Shown here piece by piece: positions 15,983 to 24,446 of a DNA stretch of 64,000 bases. A program made the translations under genes and the position numbers. Origin of the DNA: an uncultured Collinsella sp. (lineage in GTDB: Bacteria > Actinomycetota > Coriobacteriia > Coriobacteriales > Coriobacteriaceae); assembly GCA_900541695.1 (NCBI GenBank), contig UQKL01000008.1, positions 1 through 64,000 of the forward strand. Direction: 5' to 3'. The stretch's first letter is position 1. Every line of letters begins with the position of its first letter. The notes under the pieces were generated by a model. That model was given only the letters and a program-made list of their open reading frames with translations, was not told where the DNA came from and did no database searches.

Positions 15983-16772
15983 CTTCGAAGTCACCTCCGT
16001 CAGAAACAGCTGCACCCTTCAGCTCGGTCTGCTGCTGGAAGTCCCAGAAAGCGATGCCGAAGCCGATGAGAGCGAGGATGAGCAGAGCAGGGGTTGCCAG
16101 CGAATCGTTGGCAACGGTGATGAGCGCGAGGCCAAAGCCCATGAGGAAGAAGCCCCACATATCGCGGTTCATCATAACCTTGAGCAGGACGGCGAAGCCG
16201 ACGAAGCGCATCATGCCGCCTGCAGCGGACAGACCGGTCTGCAGCCAAGTCGGGATGGCGGAAGCGATGGTCTGACCAATGGTAGCGCCAGCGATGAAGA
16301 ACAGGGTGACGACGACAGCGAAGATCAGGCCGAGCAGAGCCATGGCGAAGTAGTTCAGGCGCTCGATGCCCTTGGTGTCCGCGTTGTGAGCCATGTTATC
16401 GGCCGTGGACATAAGCGGGGACATAAGCGTGAAGACCAGGGTAACGCCAAGCTGGCCAAGCAGAGCGAACGGAATGGCGAGGCCGACTGCCGCGTTGGGC
16501 TCGAGGCCCGTGGCGATAGCGAGAATGGCTGCCATGATGCCGCCGATGACGGCGTTAGGCGGCTGAGCGCCTCCGATCGGCATGTTGCCGATCGTCATGA
16601 GCTGATAGGTACCACCCACGAGAAGACCGGTGTTGAGGTCGCCAAGGATAAGACCGATGACGGCGCCGGTGACGATGGGCTGATAGAGAGACTCGAGGAA
16701 GTCAAACTGGTCGATTGCCGCGATGAACGTGACGACGAAGACCAGAGCGATCTGGATGATCGAGTATTCCAT
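15972..16772 (-). CDS. PTS mannose/amino sugar family component IIC
   Basis: 266 residues, highly hydrophobic. GGTYQLMTIGNMPIGGAQPPN (split: GGTYQLMTIGNM, PIGGAQPPN) near residues 53-73 is the family signature. It forms the sugar pathway through the membrane together with IID. ATG 16772 follows an AAAGGAGG-like site. It sits 90 bases after the IIB gene in the order IIA-YajC-IIB-IIC-IID. Confidence 0.93.
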   Translation of the reverse strand: MEYSIIQIALVFVVTFIAAIDQFDFLESLYQPIVTGAVIGLILGDLNTGLLVGGTYQLMTIGNMPIGGAQPPNAVIGGIMAAILAIATGLEPNAAVGLAIPFALLGQLGVTLVFTLMSPLMSTADNMAHNADTKGIERLNYFAMALLGLIFAVVVTLFFIAGATIGQTIASAIPTWLQTGLSAAGGMMRFVGFAVLLKVMMNRDMWGFFLMGFGLALITVANDSLATPALLILALIGFGIAFWDFQQQTELKGAAVSDGGDFEDGI

Positions 16773-16862
16773 CTTGCTCCTCCTTTCAAAATGTATGTAC
16801 GCACTTTGGATTTCACGTACAGAACGTCAGGGTTTCACTCCTGACAACGTGGATCACGAGGA

Positions 16863-17345
16863 TTACGAGAAGAGCTTGCTCGTGTCCTCAACAGGCGTGC
16901 TCGGAACGCGCCTGATCTCCAACTCCACCCCCAATTCCTGCAGCTCTTTAAACGCAGCGACATCCTCGTCGTTAACTGCGACGGAGGTGGCGACTTGGCG
17001 CTTTCCTTCCGACATGTGCATGTTGCCGATGTTTACCTTCTTTATAGGCACACCGCCCTTGACGAGCGTAAGCACGTCTTCCGGTGTTTCGGCCACGATG
17101 AAGATCTTCTGGCGCGGGCTCGCCTTGCCAATGACGTCGATGGTCTTCTGCAGAGAGAAGAAACGCGTAGCGACGCCGGCGGGAGCGGCCATCTTCATGA
17201 GGTTCTGGCGCATGGTGTTGGACGCCACGTCGTCGTTGGCGACGAGGATGAGGTTGGAGCCCAGGGTGGAGTTCCACTGGGTGGCAACCTGACCATGAAC
17301 CAGTCGGTTATCGATGCGGGTAAGAAGAATGTTGGGTTCTGCCAT
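16863..17345 (-). CDS. PTS mannose/amino sugar family component IIB
   Basis: 160 residues. LTRIDNRLVHGQVATQW holds the phosphorylated His (His in RLVHGQ). It passes phosphate from IIA to the incoming sugar. ATG 17345 follows AAGGAAG. Length and sequence are typical; with IIA, IIC and IID it makes a complete transporter, most likely for GalNAc or galactosamine from the surrounding enzymes. Confidence 0.94.
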   Translation of the reverse strand: MAEPNILLTRIDNRLVHGQVATQWNSTLGSNLILVANDDVASNTMRQNLMKMAAPAGVATRFFSLQKTIDVIGKASPRQKIFIVAETPEDVLTLVKGGVPIKKVNIGNMHMSEGKRQVATSVAVNDEDVAAFKELQELGVELEIRRVPSTPVEDTSKLFS

Positions 17346-17381
17346 GTTGATCAGCTTCCTTTCGTTATTTGCTGACGACAG

Positions 17382-17663
17382 TTACTTGATCTCCTGAATC
17401 GCGTAACGCGAAACATCTACGACGGCTCCGGATCGGACTTTGATCTGGACCTTCTCGCCTTCGATGCCTTTGACGGTTCCGTAGATACCGCCGGCGAAAA
17501 GAACCTCTTGACCCGGCTTGAGCTCGGTGTGCAGCTCCTTGAAGTACTTCTGCTTCTTCTTCATGTTGATTTGCGACCAGATGGTGTAAATCAAGCCCAT
17601 GATGACAAGCAGGCCTAAAAGGGCGACCGAGGAGCTCAGGACGTTGGCTCCGAAATCGGCCAT
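17382..17663 (-). CDS. yajC: YajC family protein inside the PTS operon
   Basis: 93 residues: one N-terminal membrane helix (about 8-28), a basic stretch KKKQKYFKE and a small beta domain (GQEVLFAGGIYGTVKGIEG...). YajC normally belongs to the SecDF-YajC translocase complex. Here its ATG overlaps the IIA stop by one base (TAATG), so it is made together with the PTS. YajC-like genes have been noted in some mannose-family PTS operons; what this copy does is unknown. Confidence 0.88.
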   Translation of the reverse strand: MADFGANVLSSSVALLGLLVIMGLIYTIWSQINMKKKQKYFKELHTELKPGQEVLFAGGIYGTVKGIEGEKVQIKVRSGAVVDVSRYAIQEIK

Positions 17664-18106
17664 TAGATGCCGTCCTCGTCGCCGAAGATATCCTCTTCCT
17701 CGGAGCCGGCAACGGATGCGACCGTCTGGGCGGTGACGCCCGTCTGGCCAACGGTCACGGCCTGCTCGCCAAGCTCGGCGAGCGTGGCATTGCCGCGGAG
17801 GAACAGAAGCTCAATAACCATGGGAAGGTTGGTGCCAGTCAGAACCTCGACGTTGTCGACATCCTGGGCAATCATCATCGACTGGTTGAACGGGGTGCCG
17901 CCAAGCAGGTCGGTAAAGACGAGCACGCCATCGCACTCCTCGCGCATGGCGGTAATAGCGGCGCGGAGATCCTCACCGTAGGATGCGGCCTGGTCGCCCT
18001 CAAAAGGAACGACGGTAAAAGCAGGCTGGTCGCCGGCAACCATCGCGATAGCGCTTGCAAGGCCGGGTGCGAACTGTCCATGACCGGTAAGAATAAAGCC
18101 AACCAT
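17663..18106 (-). CDS. PTS mannose/amino sugar family component IIA
   Basis: 147 residues. FILTGHGQFAPGLA contains the phosphorylated His (about residue 9), and DGVLVFTDLLGGTPFNQS is the second family block. It receives phosphate from HPr and hands it to IIB. The acidic C-terminal tail (SEEEDIFGDEDGI) is unusual in length. ATG 18106 follows GGAAGGGAA. It is the first gene of the PTS operon and faces the long control region to its right. Confidence 0.93.
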   Translation of the reverse strand: MVGFILTGHGQFAPGLASAIAMVAGDQPAFTVVPFEGDQAASYGEDLRAAITAMREECDGVLVFTDLLGGTPFNQSMMIAQDVDNVEVLTGTNLPMVIELLFLRGNATLAELGEQAVTVGQTGVTAQTVASVAGSEEEDIFGDEDGI

Positions 18107-18222
18107 TCAAATTTCCCTTCCGAAGGTGTGTACAATCTGAGTCCGATGATTTTCGGAAGCCAGCGGGCGCTCGCCCTTAAAGCTTCTTGGAAAGCGTTCT
18201 TTGAAGACCAGTGGTTTCTAAA

Positions 18223-18236
18223 CTGGTAGTAACCAC
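18223..18236. promoter_or_regulatory. Probable GntR/HutC operator upstream of the PTS operon
   Basis: CTGGTAGTAACCAC differs from the agaS site only in the last base. It lies 117 bases upstream of the IIA start. The shared sequence ties both transcription units to one regulator. Confidence 0.72.
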
Positions 18237-18529
18237 GCGACGTGTTGTTGTCACTATATCACCCCAGAAGAGGTCGCTTTCCTTGATTCATACGGTAAAA
18301 CGTTTTTGCACCGCTCACGGTGATAAATCGACCGTTTACCGGTCGTTAACACTTCTACCTGCGGTTTTGAAACCGTTCCGAAATGCTTTGGCAAAAGATC
18401 GGATCTTTTCCTTTGTCTAAACAACGCAGGGCGGCTAAAAATAGCGTGAAGAAAAATTGCAGGTCATTGTGAAGATATGTGAATTGGTCTTTTTGACTTA
18501 ATACCAGTTAGAACCAGTTTTGAGATTAT

Positions 18530-18559
18530 CGGTGAACGGTAGGTTTCGACCGTTCACCG
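18530..18559. repeat. 11-bp perfect inverted repeat
   Basis: CGGTGAACGGT and ACCGTTCACCG around 8 bases. No U-tract follows, so an operator is more likely than a terminator. Its regulator is unknown. Confidence 0.7.
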
Positions 18560-18809
18560 GTTACTTGCAATCGTTTGCAGTTGTTTTCCCAGATGAATTA
18601 GGGAAGCGCGATGGAGCGCTTGCGCGATCAAGGGAAGTTTTGACATTTGTCCTCATCCCCCGCGCGCCAAACTCCGACACCCAAAATGAGCCATAGCTCT
18701 CGCTATTCGTCTCACAAACATTACTTACTCTAATCTGTAATTGTTTATCGTTTATCATTAAATATGATATAAGATACAAGTATCATCCAAGACATTGGTT
18801 GGAGGAGCT

Positions 18810-19448
18810 ATGATCCGCTGGAACGTATCCAAATCGAATGAAGCCATCGACCGTGAACAGGCAATAGCCGATCTGAGGAAGCTCACTCGCATCTGCAAAT
18901 GGGCCACAATCTGCACCACCGTGGCGCTCGCTCTGGGACTTCTCGCAGTCATTGCGATTGACCTTCTACTCGTATTGCCTAGCCTCTCCCAAGGGTCGTG
19001 TCTCCAATCCGTAGAACTTCAAGGCGGCGAAGGGCCGTGCCTGGCTATCGTCGGTACCGATGCGCAGACCCCACTTATGCTCGTCGCACACGATGGTCAC
19101 ACTGCCATAGGGAGCCTCTTGATGACATGCCTCGCGCTTACCATCGCGCTAAGCGTGCGCAGGCTTTTCTTAAACATTGAAAAGGAAGGCAGGCCCTTTG
19201 ACCTTGAATGTAACCAGACACTTCGTCGAGTAGGACATTTATTCCTTATCGGCGGCGTTGCCGTGAGGCTTCTTGGTGCCGTAATCACGGGAATGATACT
19301 CTCAGGATTTGGCGGCAGCTTTACGGATGCGTTCGCCGGCCAGTTATTCGAGCCCTCCATGCTCTTTGCGGGCCTGATTATTTGCCTGATTGCCAGCATC
19401 TTCCGCTACGGGTATATCCTGCAAAAACAAGATGACAAGTTGCTCTAG
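18810..19448 (+). CDS. DUF2975-like membrane protein
   Basis: 212 residues with about four hydrophobic helices (roughly residues 32-55, 98-118, 145-170, 182-205). It is followed nine bases later by a small Cro/CI HTH gene, the usual arrangement for DUF2975 membrane proteins and YozG-like regulators. Function of such pairs is not established. The start is ATG 18810 with GGAGGAG directly upstream, not the TTG at 18795. Confidence 0.7.
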   Translation: MIRWNVSKSNEAIDREQAIADLRKLTRICKWATICTTVALALGLLAVIAIDLLLVLPSLSQGSCLQSVELQGGEGPCLAIVGTDAQTPLMLVAHDGHTAIGSLLMTCLALTIALSVRRLFLNIEKEGRPFDLECNQTLRRVGHLFLIGGVAVRLLGAVITGMILSGFGGSFTDAFAGQLFEPSMLFAGLIICLIASIFRYGYILQKQDDKLL

Positions 19449-19457
19449 GGGGAATCC

Positions 19458-19694
19458 ATGATTATTCTGCGGCTTGACCGCATGCTCGCCGAACGCAAGA
19501 TCTCATCCAAAGAGCTTGCGGGACGCGTGGGCATCTCCCAGGTCAATATGTCACGCATTAAGACGGGTAAGGTTTCTGCCATACGTTTTTCAACTCTTGA
19601 CGCGATATGCCGGGCACTCGACTGCCAACCGGGCGATGTACTGGAATATATGCCTGACGATGAAGCCGATAACCTTTTTGGACTTAAAGATTGA
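19458..19694 (+). CDS. Small Cro/CI-type HTH regulator (YozG-like)
   Basis: 78 residues, almost all helix-turn-helix: KELAGRVGISQVNMSRIKTGKVSAIRFSTLDAICRALDCQPGD, here quoted only in part in the family sense (KELAGRVGISQVNMSRIKTG). It should bind DNA and probably regulates itself and the membrane protein gene just upstream. ATG 19458 follows GGGGGA. Translation is likely coupled to the upstream gene. Confidence 0.85.
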   Translation: MIILRLDRMLAERKISSKELAGRVGISQVNMSRIKTGKVSAIRFSTLDAICRALDCQPGDVLEYMPDDEADNLFGLKD

Positions 19695-19731
19695 TAGGCA
19701 TAATTTAGCCACCAGCGCCTAAACGCAAATA

Positions 19732-19766
19732 GCCCGCTAGAACAACATCCGTTCTAGCGGGCTTAT
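19732..19766. terminator. Bidirectional terminator
   Basis: AGCCCGCTAGAAC and GTTCTAGCGGGCT form a 13-bp perfect stem, followed by TATT on the plus strand. It lies between two converging genes. Confidence 0.85.
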
Positions 19767-19807
19767 TCAGATATTTCGGTTACGCGCTCGGCGGCTCAGA
19801 CAGATCT

Positions 19808-20902
19808 TTATGCAAACAGACCATAGATGCTGATGTTGGCCTTAGCATACAGGCCGTTAGCATACTCGGTCCACTTGGAGCTGGCGCTCGAAGCCTGCGA
19901 AGAGTACTGCTGGTAGGCGGTGTAATAGGCGGTCATGGCCTGCTTGTAGGTAGCGCTATCAGCCGTAAAGGCATCGTCAGCGAAGGCCTTAGCGTAGGTG
20001 CTATCGGCGTCCTTCCAGGTGCCCTTTTCGCTATCCCACTCGTCGCCGGCAAGTTTGATGATGTAATCGGCGTAGTCCTTGCTCGCGGTCTCCTCGTTGC
20101 CGTCAGCAGGCTCGGTCGGGGCGGTCGGCATGCTTGCGGAGCTATCGCCCACCTTCTTCTTGTAGAGCTTCTGCAGCGTCGCGGACTGACGGACGATCTG
20201 CTTGGCCTGGTCCTTGGACACGCCATACTGCGTGGCCATGGTCTTGTAGTCCGAAGTGCCGATGGAATCCTCGGCGTACTTCTTCATCTCCTTAGAAGAG
20301 ACGGTGATGCCCTCGTCCTCGGCAGCGTCGAGCAGGATCTTGTTGCGCACGTAGGACAGGATGACGTCGGCAGAGGGAGCGGTGTAGTTGCCATCGCCAT
20401 CCTTGACGGTGTCGAGGCTGTACTGGCTCTCAATGGCCTCGCGCGCGGTGATGTCGCTCTTCTTGCCGTTGTAGCTGTAGCTTGCCACGGTCGAATCGAG
20501 CTGGTCCTCGGTGAGGGTCGCCGAGCCAACACCCTTGCCGCCAAAGCCGCCGTTGCCGATAAAGAAGCCGACCACAGCAGCGATCACGACTGCAACCACG
20601 AAGGCGGCAATCATCGTCTTCTTGTGCTTGGATGCGCGGTCGTCTTCATCGGAACCCAGAATATCGTCGTCCTCATCCTGGGCCTCGGGCATCAGATTCT
20701 CGTCAGCGGCATCCGCGGCAATCTGAGCCTCCAGTCGGGCGTCCTCCTCCTCGGCCGTCGTGCCGGCGGCAATGTGCTCGGCAGACGTACCGGCGACCAG
20801 ATCGATCTTCTCGTCCTCGTCACCGTCGGGGCCTTCGCCGCGCTCGATGATCTGGATGCCGTCGATCTCGTCCTTCTCGTCCTTCTTTTGAATCAGACCC
20901 AT
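19808..20902 (-). CDS. Membrane-anchored SurA/PrsA-like protein, putative
   Basis: 364 residues. A very acidic N-terminal 90 residues (cytoplasmic by inference), KHKKTMIAAFVVAVVIAAVVGFF membrane helix at about 92-115, then an extracellular part with GGFGGKG linker and a helical region (REAIESQYS..., ILSYVRNKILLDAAEDEGI, SKEMKKYAED) resembling the SurA N-terminal chaperone domain. No PPIase domain follows; the C-terminus is Ala/Ser/Tyr-rich. A chaperone role outside the membrane is a weak inference. Confidence 0.6.
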   Translation of the reverse strand: MGLIQKKDEKDEIDGIQIIERGEGPDGDEDEKIDLVAGTSAEHIAAGTTAEEEDARLEAQIAADAADENLMPEAQDEDDDILGSDEDDRASKHKKTMIAAFVVAVVIAAVVGFFIGNGGFGGKGVGSATLTEDQLDSTVASYSYNGKKSDITAREAIESQYSLDTVKDGDGNYTAPSADVILSYVRNKILLDAAEDEGITVSSKEMKKYAEDSIGTSDYKTMATQYGVSKDQAKQIVRQSATLQKLYKKKVGDSSASMPTAPTEPADGNEETASKDYADYIIKLAGDEWDSEKGTWKDADSTYAKAFADDAFTADSATYKQAMTAYYTAYQQYSSQASSASSKWTEYANGLYAKANISIYGLFA

Positions 20903-20940
20903 ATCAGTTACTCCTTGTTAGGAAACATAGTCTTCAATAG

Positions 20941-20969
20941 AATACGCCCGACAGAGTGCCGGGCGTATT
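20941..20969 (-). terminator. Terminator downstream of the isocitrate dehydrogenase gene
   Basis: AATACGCCCG and CGGGCGTATT form a perfect 10-bp stem around nine bases. The U-tract is weak (TATTCTATT on the minus strand). Confidence 0.7.
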
Positions 20970-21028
20970 GATTCTTAGGTTATACGCAAACACTTAAGTA
21001 CTATTTAGGCGTTTGCAGCCTGCATGTC

Positions 21029-22114
21029 TTAGGCCAGGTGCGCGATAACGGCATCGGCAAAGGCCTGCGTGCCCACGGCGCCCTCGACGGAGCCGGTCTG
21101 GGCACGACGCACGTCGCCGGTAACCTGCTTACCCTCGTCGAGCGTGGCGGACACGGCGGCGCGGATACGATTGGCCGCATCGTTCTCGCCCAGATGATCG
21201 AGCATCATAGCCGCAGACAGAATCTCGGCCGTGGGGTTGGCGATATCCTGGCCAGCGATATCGGGCGCGGAGCCATGCGTTGCCTCGAAGATGGCGCAGT
21301 CGGCACCGATGTTGGAGCCGGGGGCCATACCCAGGCCACCTACCAGGCCGGCGCACAGGTCGCTGACGATATCGCCGTACAGGTTGGGCAGCACCAGGAC
21401 ATCGAAGTCGTTGGGGTTCTGGACCAGGCCCATGCAGGTGGCGTCGACGATCTTGTCGTTGAACTCAATATCGGGATAGTTGGCGGCCACCTCGCGCGCA
21501 ACGCGCAGGAACAGGCCATCGGTCGCCTTCATAATGTTGGCCTTGTGCACGGCCGTCACCTTTTTACGGCCGCAGCGGCGGGCGTACTCAAAGGCGTACT
21601 CCACAATGCGGCGGCTCTTGGCGATGGAGATGGGCTTAATTGAGATGGCGGAATCGGCGGCGAAGGTCTTCTGACCCGAGCGCTCGACAAGCTGTGAGAG
21701 CTCCTCGACCTCGGCAGCGCCCTCATCGAACTCGATCCCGGCGTAGAGGTCCTCGGTGTTCTCACGCACGATGACCAGGTCGACGTCGCGGAAGCGCGAG
21801 CCGTCGCCCGGCTGCGACAGGCAGGGGCGCACGCAGGCGTACAGGTCGAAGTGCTTGCGCAGGGCCACGTTAACGCTGCGGAAACCCGTGCCGACCGGCG
21901 TGGTGATGGGGCCCTTGATGGCAACCTTGGTCTCGGCGACCGCATCGAGCACGTGCTGGGGCAGCGGCGTGCCAAACTCGTCCATGACGCCGGCACCGGC
22001 CTCCTGGACATTCCAATTGATCTGGACACCGGTGGCCTCGACCACGCGGCACATGGCCTGCGTAATCTCGGGACCGATACCGTCACCGGGAATCAGGACT
22101 ACATCGTGCGCCAT
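21029..22114 (-). CDS. icd: NAD-type isocitrate dehydrogenase (isocitrate/isopropylmalate family)
   Basis: 361 residues. PGDGIGPEI at the N-terminus, substrate-binding [21 protein letters not shown] and the signature [19 protein letters not shown] are all present. The [11 protein letters not shown] loop fits isocitrate rather than isopropylmalate, making 2-oxoglutarate and CO2. Length is that of the monomeric-chain NAD enzymes. ATG 22114 follows GAGGAG. It is seven bases downstream of the HEAT-like gene, so the two are cotranscribed. Confidence 0.88.
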   Translation of the reverse strand: MAHDVVLIPGDGIGPEITQAMCRVVEATGVQINWNVQEAGAGVMDEFGTPLPQHVLDAVAETKVAIKGPITTPVGTGFRSVNVALRKHFDLYACVRPCLSQPGDGSRFRDVDLVIVRENTEDLYAGIEFDEGAAEVEELSQLVERSGQKTFAADSAISIKPISIAKSRRIVEYAFEYARRCGRKKVTAVHKANIMKATDGLFLRVAREVAANYPDIEFNDKIVDATCMGLVQNPNDFDVLVLPNLYGDIVSDLCAGLVGGLGMAPGSNIGADCAIFEATHGSAPDIAGQDIANPTAEILSAAMMLDHLGENDAANRIRAAVSATLDEGKQVTGDVRRAQTGSVEGAVGTQAFADAVIAHLA

Positions 22115-22120
22115 AATCTG

Positions 22121-22819
22121 TTACTCCTCGTTTTCGGCGTCGTCAGATTTTTTAACGCTAGCACGCTTCTTCTTTTTGGAGAGATCAAGGTCAAAGCGTT
22201 TAACAAGCATTTCGCAAATCTCGCTCGAACGGGCCTTGAGATAGCTGCCCTTGCCGTTCTCGGCATCAAACTTAAGGCGCAGCGCAAGCTTCTCGGCGAC
22301 CTCGGCGCCGATCTCGCCCTGGCCAAACTCGTACAGGCAACCGAGCATGTCGCGATACTCGAGGTCGCCGTGGTAGCACTGAATGGCCTCGTCCAGGATG
22401 GGCCAAGCCTCGCGCGAACGCTCGATGCTCGTGGCGCCCCACACGCACAGCAGGCGGAAGGCGGCATAGCGCAACGTGGAGGAAATCTCGTCGAACAGCG
22501 CGGTCTCGGCGCCCTCAAAGGCATCGCCCAGCTGCTCGGGACAGGTGGTGGCAAGCGCCGTCAGGGCATCGAGGGCCTCCCAGCGGGTCTGAGCCTCGGG
22601 GCGGTCGAGCGCCTCGATCAGCGCGGTGACGCAGGGCACGACGCGCTGCGGATCGCGCTCGGCGAGCAGGTGCAGCACGCGGGCGGCAAACTGGCGGATG
22701 CGGCGCGTGGGGCAGCCGAGCTCCTGGACCAGACGGTCGACGGCATTCTCGTTCTCCTCTGCCAACTGAAGCTGTGCCAGCTCCTCGTCGGTGAGCTGTT
22801 CGTCTTTGTTTTCTGCCAT
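22121..22819 (-). CDS. HEAT-repeat-like protein of unknown role
   Basis: 232 residues, nearly all helical. Repeated helical pairs such as RRIRQFAARVLHLLAERDP and RWEALDALTALATTCPE look like HEAT repeats, which act as protein-binding scaffolds. The C-terminus is strongly basic with KKKKRASVKK. No catalytic motif. It lies directly before icd and after a membrane protein gene, without a clear functional link. Confidence 0.65.
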   Translation of the reverse strand: MAENKDEQLTDEELAQLQLAEENENAVDRLVQELGCPTRRIRQFAARVLHLLAERDPQRVVPCVTALIEALDRPEAQTRWEALDALTALATTCPEQLGDAFEGAETALFDEISSTLRYAAFRLLCVWGATSIERSREAWPILDEAIQCYHGDLEYRDMLGCLYEFGQGEIGAEVAEKLALRLKFDAENGKGSYLKARSSEICEMLVKRFDLDLSKKKKRASVKKSDDAENEE

Positions 22820-22834
22820 AGTTACCTCTTTTTA

Positions 22835-23263
22835 CTATTTCTTAGCGTGCTTGCCAGCACCCTTGCTGTCATCGGTGACCGAGATGAGCTGTCGGTCGGC
22901 AGCGCCATTACGACGCGCACGGCGGCGTTCCTCGGCATCGCCCGCGTCGGCGGCGGCTCGATGAGCCTTGTTGACGTTAAAGACCTCGTCGTGCTTGCGC
23001 CACGGACCGACGGACTCGCCAAAGCTCATCTTAAGGCCGGCGATAAAGCCACCGAGCCAGCCGATCGGCGCAAACTGCACCAGCGGGAACAGCGAGAACA
23101 CCCAGGTCAGCAGGACGACTGCCGCCGCTCCTGCAAAGTTGGCAATCCAGTAGTCGCGCTTGGTGATCACGCGCTTTTCGCACGCCCACTGGCCGCACAG
23201 AAAGCCGATGTAAATCGCAAAGAGAAAGAGCACAAGCGCAAGCACCACGAACGTCCAGCTCAT
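22835..23263 (-). CDS. Hypothetical membrane protein
   Basis: 142 residues: two hydrophobic helices (about residues 3-25 and 40-65), then a conserved-looking WLGGFIAGLKMSFGESVGPWRKHDEVFNV stretch (WLGGFIAGLKMSFGES) and a basic, Ala-rich cytoplasmic tail. ATG 23263 overlaps the end of the dehydrogenase gene upstream (stop at 23269) except for six bases; its GGGGAG site lies within that gene's tail, so translation is coupled. Function unknown. Confidence 0.7.
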   Translation of the reverse strand: MSWTFVVLALVLFLFAIYIGFLCGQWACEKRVITKRDYWIANFAGAAAVVLLTWVFSLFPLVQFAPIGWLGGFIAGLKMSFGESVGPWRKHDEVFNVNKAHRAAADAGDAEERRRARRNGAADRQLISVTDDSKGAGKHAKK

Positions 23264-23268
23264 GGGCG

Positions 23269-24348
23269 CTACTCCCCGTGATGGTGGCCGCAGCAGCACT
23301 CGTGGCCGTCATCATGGCCGTGGCCGCCGCAGCACTCGTGGTCCTCGCCGTGATGGTGGCCGCAACCGCACTCATGGTCGTCGCCGTGCTCGCCGCAACC
23401 GCAACCGTCCTCGTGGGCACCGTGCTCCTCGGGGCGATACTGCGACCAGTCCAGACCGGCGGCGATGGCGTCGGCCTCCTCCTTGTAGAGGACCGTGATG
23501 GCCTGGGTGCCCAGCTTGGCGCCACCGATGGCGTCAAGCATATCGTAGAGCGTAAAGGCCACGTCGGCACCGGGCAGCGCGAGCTCGCGGTCGTCGGCGT
23601 AGGCAAGGGCCAGGCGCAGGTCCTTAATGAAGTGCTCGACCATAAAGCCGGGCTTGTAGTCGCCGTCGAGCGCCTTGGGGGCCAGGCTCTCCATGGCACC
23701 GGACTTGCCGGTGCCGCCCAGGATCATCTGGCGGGTCTTCTCCAGGTCAAGGCCGCTCAGCTCGGCAAATGCCATGGCGTCTGCCATGCCGACCATGCAG
23801 GCGCCCAGCGACACCTGGTTGGCGAGCTTGGCAGCCTGGCCCTTGCCGGCACCATCGAAGCAGCAGATGGTTGCCGCAAAGGTGGAAAGGATATCGCGGA
23901 CCGGAGCGATGTCGTTCTCGGTAGCGCCAACGATAGCCGTAAGCGTGCCGGCGATAGCACCCGACTCGCCGCCGGTGACGGGACAGTCAAACGCCATGCG
24001 GCCGGAAACCTGGGCGGCCTCGGCAATGTCACGGGCGAGCTCGGGCGAGCTCGTAGTGAGGTCGATCAGCACCGCGCCGGGCTTAGTGCACGCGAGCAGG
24101 CCGTCGCCCGCCAGGTAGAGCTCCTCGACCTCGGAGGGATAACCCACCATGGTAAAGACGACGTCGGCGTTCGCCGCGGCATCCGCCGGCGTATCGGCCC
24201 AGACGGCACCGCGCTCAACGAGCGCTGCAGCCTTGGACTTGGTGCGGTTGTTGACCGTGACGGGATAGCCAGCGTCCAGAATGTGGCCGGCGATGGGGGC
24301 ACCCATAATTCCGGTGCCGATGAATGCGACGGAGAGCTTGTTTGCCAT
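23269..24348 (-). CDS. Beta-hydroxyacid dehydrogenase (GarR/HIBADH family) with His/Cys-rich metal-binding tail
   Basis: 359 residues. The first 290 form a normal NAD(P)-dependent beta-hydroxyacid dehydrogenase: FIGTGIMGAPIAG cofactor loop, DCPVTGGESGA substrate loop, and catalytic Lys in GKGQAAKLANQ. The family reduces tartronate semialdehyde or oxidises 3-hydroxyisobutyrate; the substrate here is unknown. The last 50 residues are an added tail made almost only of His, Cys, Gly, Asp and Glu (CGCGEHGDDHECGCGHHHGE and similar units), expected to bind Ni, Zn or Cu. ATG 24348 follows AAAGGAAAGG. Confidence 0.88.
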   Translation of the reverse strand: MANKLSVAFIGTGIMGAPIAGHILDAGYPVTVNNRTKSKAAALVERGAVWADTPADAAANADVVFTMVGYPSEVEELYLAGDGLLACTKPGAVLIDLTTSSPELARDIAEAAQVSGRMAFDCPVTGGESGAIAGTLTAIVGATENDIAPVRDILSTFAATICCFDGAGKGQAAKLANQVSLGACMVGMADAMAFAELSGLDLEKTRQMILGGTGKSGAMESLAPKALDGDYKPGFMVEHFIKDLRLALAYADDRELALPGADVAFTLYDMLDAIGGAKLGTQAITVLYKEEADAIAAGLDWSQYRPEEHGAHEDGCGCGEHGDDHECGCGHHHGEDHECCGGHGHDDGHECCCGHHHGE

Positions 24349-24446
24349 GAAGCCTTTCCTTTTGGGTTGGGTGTTATTACCAGGTTGAATACTCGGTGCC
24401 AGCGTTTGGGCTGTGAGTTGGGATCGATTACGGCCGCGTTACTTGC

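Larger units (their letters stand above)
18107..18809. promoter_or_regulatory. Long control region upstream of the PTS operon
   Basis: About 700 bases without a convincing gene, richer in A and T than the genes around it. It contains the operator at 18223-18236, a possible CRE-like TGGAAAGCGTTCTTT at 18187-18201, a second ACCAGT...AACTGGT arrangement at 18207-18228, direct repeats of AACCAGTT-type words near 18503-18520 and a perfect 11-bp inverted repeat at 18530-18559. An unseen small RNA is possible. Confidence 0.5.

Noticed and set aside
18187..18201. CRE site for carbon catabolite control
   Set aside because: TGGAAAGCGTTCTTT is only a loose match and it is not known that this organism uses CcpA; kept as a remark only.
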